A DNA stretch of 64,000 nucleotides from Stutzerimonas stutzeri (GTDB lineage Bacteria; Pseudomonadota; Gammaproteobacteria; Pseudomonadales; Pseudomonadaceae): NCBI RefSeq assembly GCF_024448715.1, contig NZ_JAMOHZ010000003.1, positions 310,001 through 374,000 on the forward strand. The letters are read 5' to 3'. Both the position numbers and the translations under genes were made by a program. The notes below the pieces were generated by a model that made no database searches, was not told where the DNA came from, and was given only the letters and a program-made list of their open reading frames with translations. Of this stretch, positions 63,636 to 64,000 are shown in pieces (position 1 is the stretch's first letter; the number at the start of each line of letters is the position of its first letter).

Positions 63636-64000
63636 TCAGGCGGCTGCGGCGACGCTGGGCGCCCCGGCATGCAGGCGACGATGCAACCGCGCCTGCAGTT
63701 CATTGGCAAAGCTGTAGTAGCGAGCGCTGAGGGTCTGGCCGCGGGCGGAGAAGCGGTTGTAGGCCATCACCGCCGGGATCGCCGCAAACAGGCCGATGGC
63801 CGTGGCGATCAATGCTTCGGCGATGCCCGGAGCGACTGTGGAGAGAGTGGCCTGCTGCACCATGGACAGGCCGAGGAAGGAATTCATGATCCCCCAGACG
63901 GTGCCGAACAGGCCGATATAGGGGCTGACCGAACCGACCGTGGCGAGGAACTGCAGGCCGCTTTCAAGCCGCTCTTCCTGCTCCGCGATGGCTACATAGA
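63636..64000 (-). CDS. ExbB/TolQ-family proton-channel subunit (partial, N-terminus outside window)
   Basis: The C-terminal 120 residues of a MotA/TolQ/ExbB protein are present, entering at the window end. It reads [20 protein letters not shown], then [20 protein letters not shown] followed by [18 protein letters not shown]. These stretches are nearly the same as in TolQ. It is the first visible gene of the ExbB-ExbD-TonB-PhoX unit, with 12 bases between it and the ExbD/TolR gene. Confidence 0.92.
   Translation of the reverse strand, partial: YVAIAEQEERLESGLQFLATVGSVSPYIGLFGTVWGIMNSFLGLSMVQQATLSTVAPGIAEALIATAIGLFAAIPAVMAYNRFSARGQTLSARYYSFANELQARLHRRLHAGAPSVAAAA

Overview
The window is a high-GC gammaproteobacterial chromosome segment, most likely from the Pseudomonas stutzeri group (Stutzerimonas). 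The main clue is an intact maltotetraose-forming exo-amylase (41131-42801) that closely resembles the classic P. stutzeri enzyme. Other clues are a complete maltose/maltodextrin regulon with its own MalT, which is unusual for Pseudomonas, and Pseudomonas-typical neighbourhoods such as uvrB next to an aromatic/aspartate aminotransferase and tRNA-Asn.

Layout. 1-7.5 kb holds housekeeping genes: partial uvrB, an aminotransferase, tRNA-Asn with a duplicated 3' end, an FKBP lipoprotein, tRNA-Asp and tRNA-Val, rdgC, a BASS-type transporter, and a SugE/Gdx exporter behind a guanidine-II (mini-ykkC) riboswitch. 7.5-21.9 kb is the first half of the maltose regulon: malK, alpha-glucosidase, a large curlin-repeat protein, a Maa-like acetyltransferase, malT, malG, malF, malE, a decayed periplasmic alpha-amylase and a kinase-like gene of unknown role. 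22-41 kb is a hydroaromatic/protocatechuate island: aroQ, aroE-like quinate/shikimate dehydrogenase, a TetR regulator, quiC, a TIM-barrel isomerase, a Gfo/Idh oxidoreductase, an IclR regulator, a TctBAC transporter, a KstD-like flavoprotein, and pcaC, pcaB, an AEC carrier, a ZapE-like ATPase, pcaG, pcaH and pcaQ. 41.1-45.6 kb is the second half of the maltose regulon: maltotetraohydrolase, divergent lamB and malM. 45.6-64 kb is mixed: a frameshifted MFS/acyltransferase fusion, azlCD, a GNAT acetyltransferase, an SSS-domain hybrid histidine kinase, rmuC, a Sel1 protein, ydbH-ynbE-ydbL, lpxR, phoX, and a TonB/ExbD/ExbB set of TolQR type cut by the window end.

How it works together. Extracellular starch would be cut to maltotetraose, taken up by LamB, bound by MalE, imported by MalFGK and hydrolysed by the cytoplasmic alpha-glucosidase. 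MalT-box-like sequences lie in the malE/amylase and amylase/lamB divergent promoters. In the island, quinate or shikimate would be converted by AroE, AroQ and QuiC to protocatechuate, which PcaGH, PcaB and PcaC process further; pcaD, pcaIJ and pcaF are not in the window. Three operator families can be read by eye in the island: PcaR-like boxes (about GTTCGATAATCGCAC), a TAACCrGTTA palindrome that may belong to the TetR regulator, and a TGGAAC-N3-GTTCCA palindrome that may belong to the IclR regulator. A 32-bp perfect palindrome containing ATAACC-N4-GGTTAT lies between pcaQ and pcaH. All assignments come from reading the sequence and remembered family features; no database search was run.
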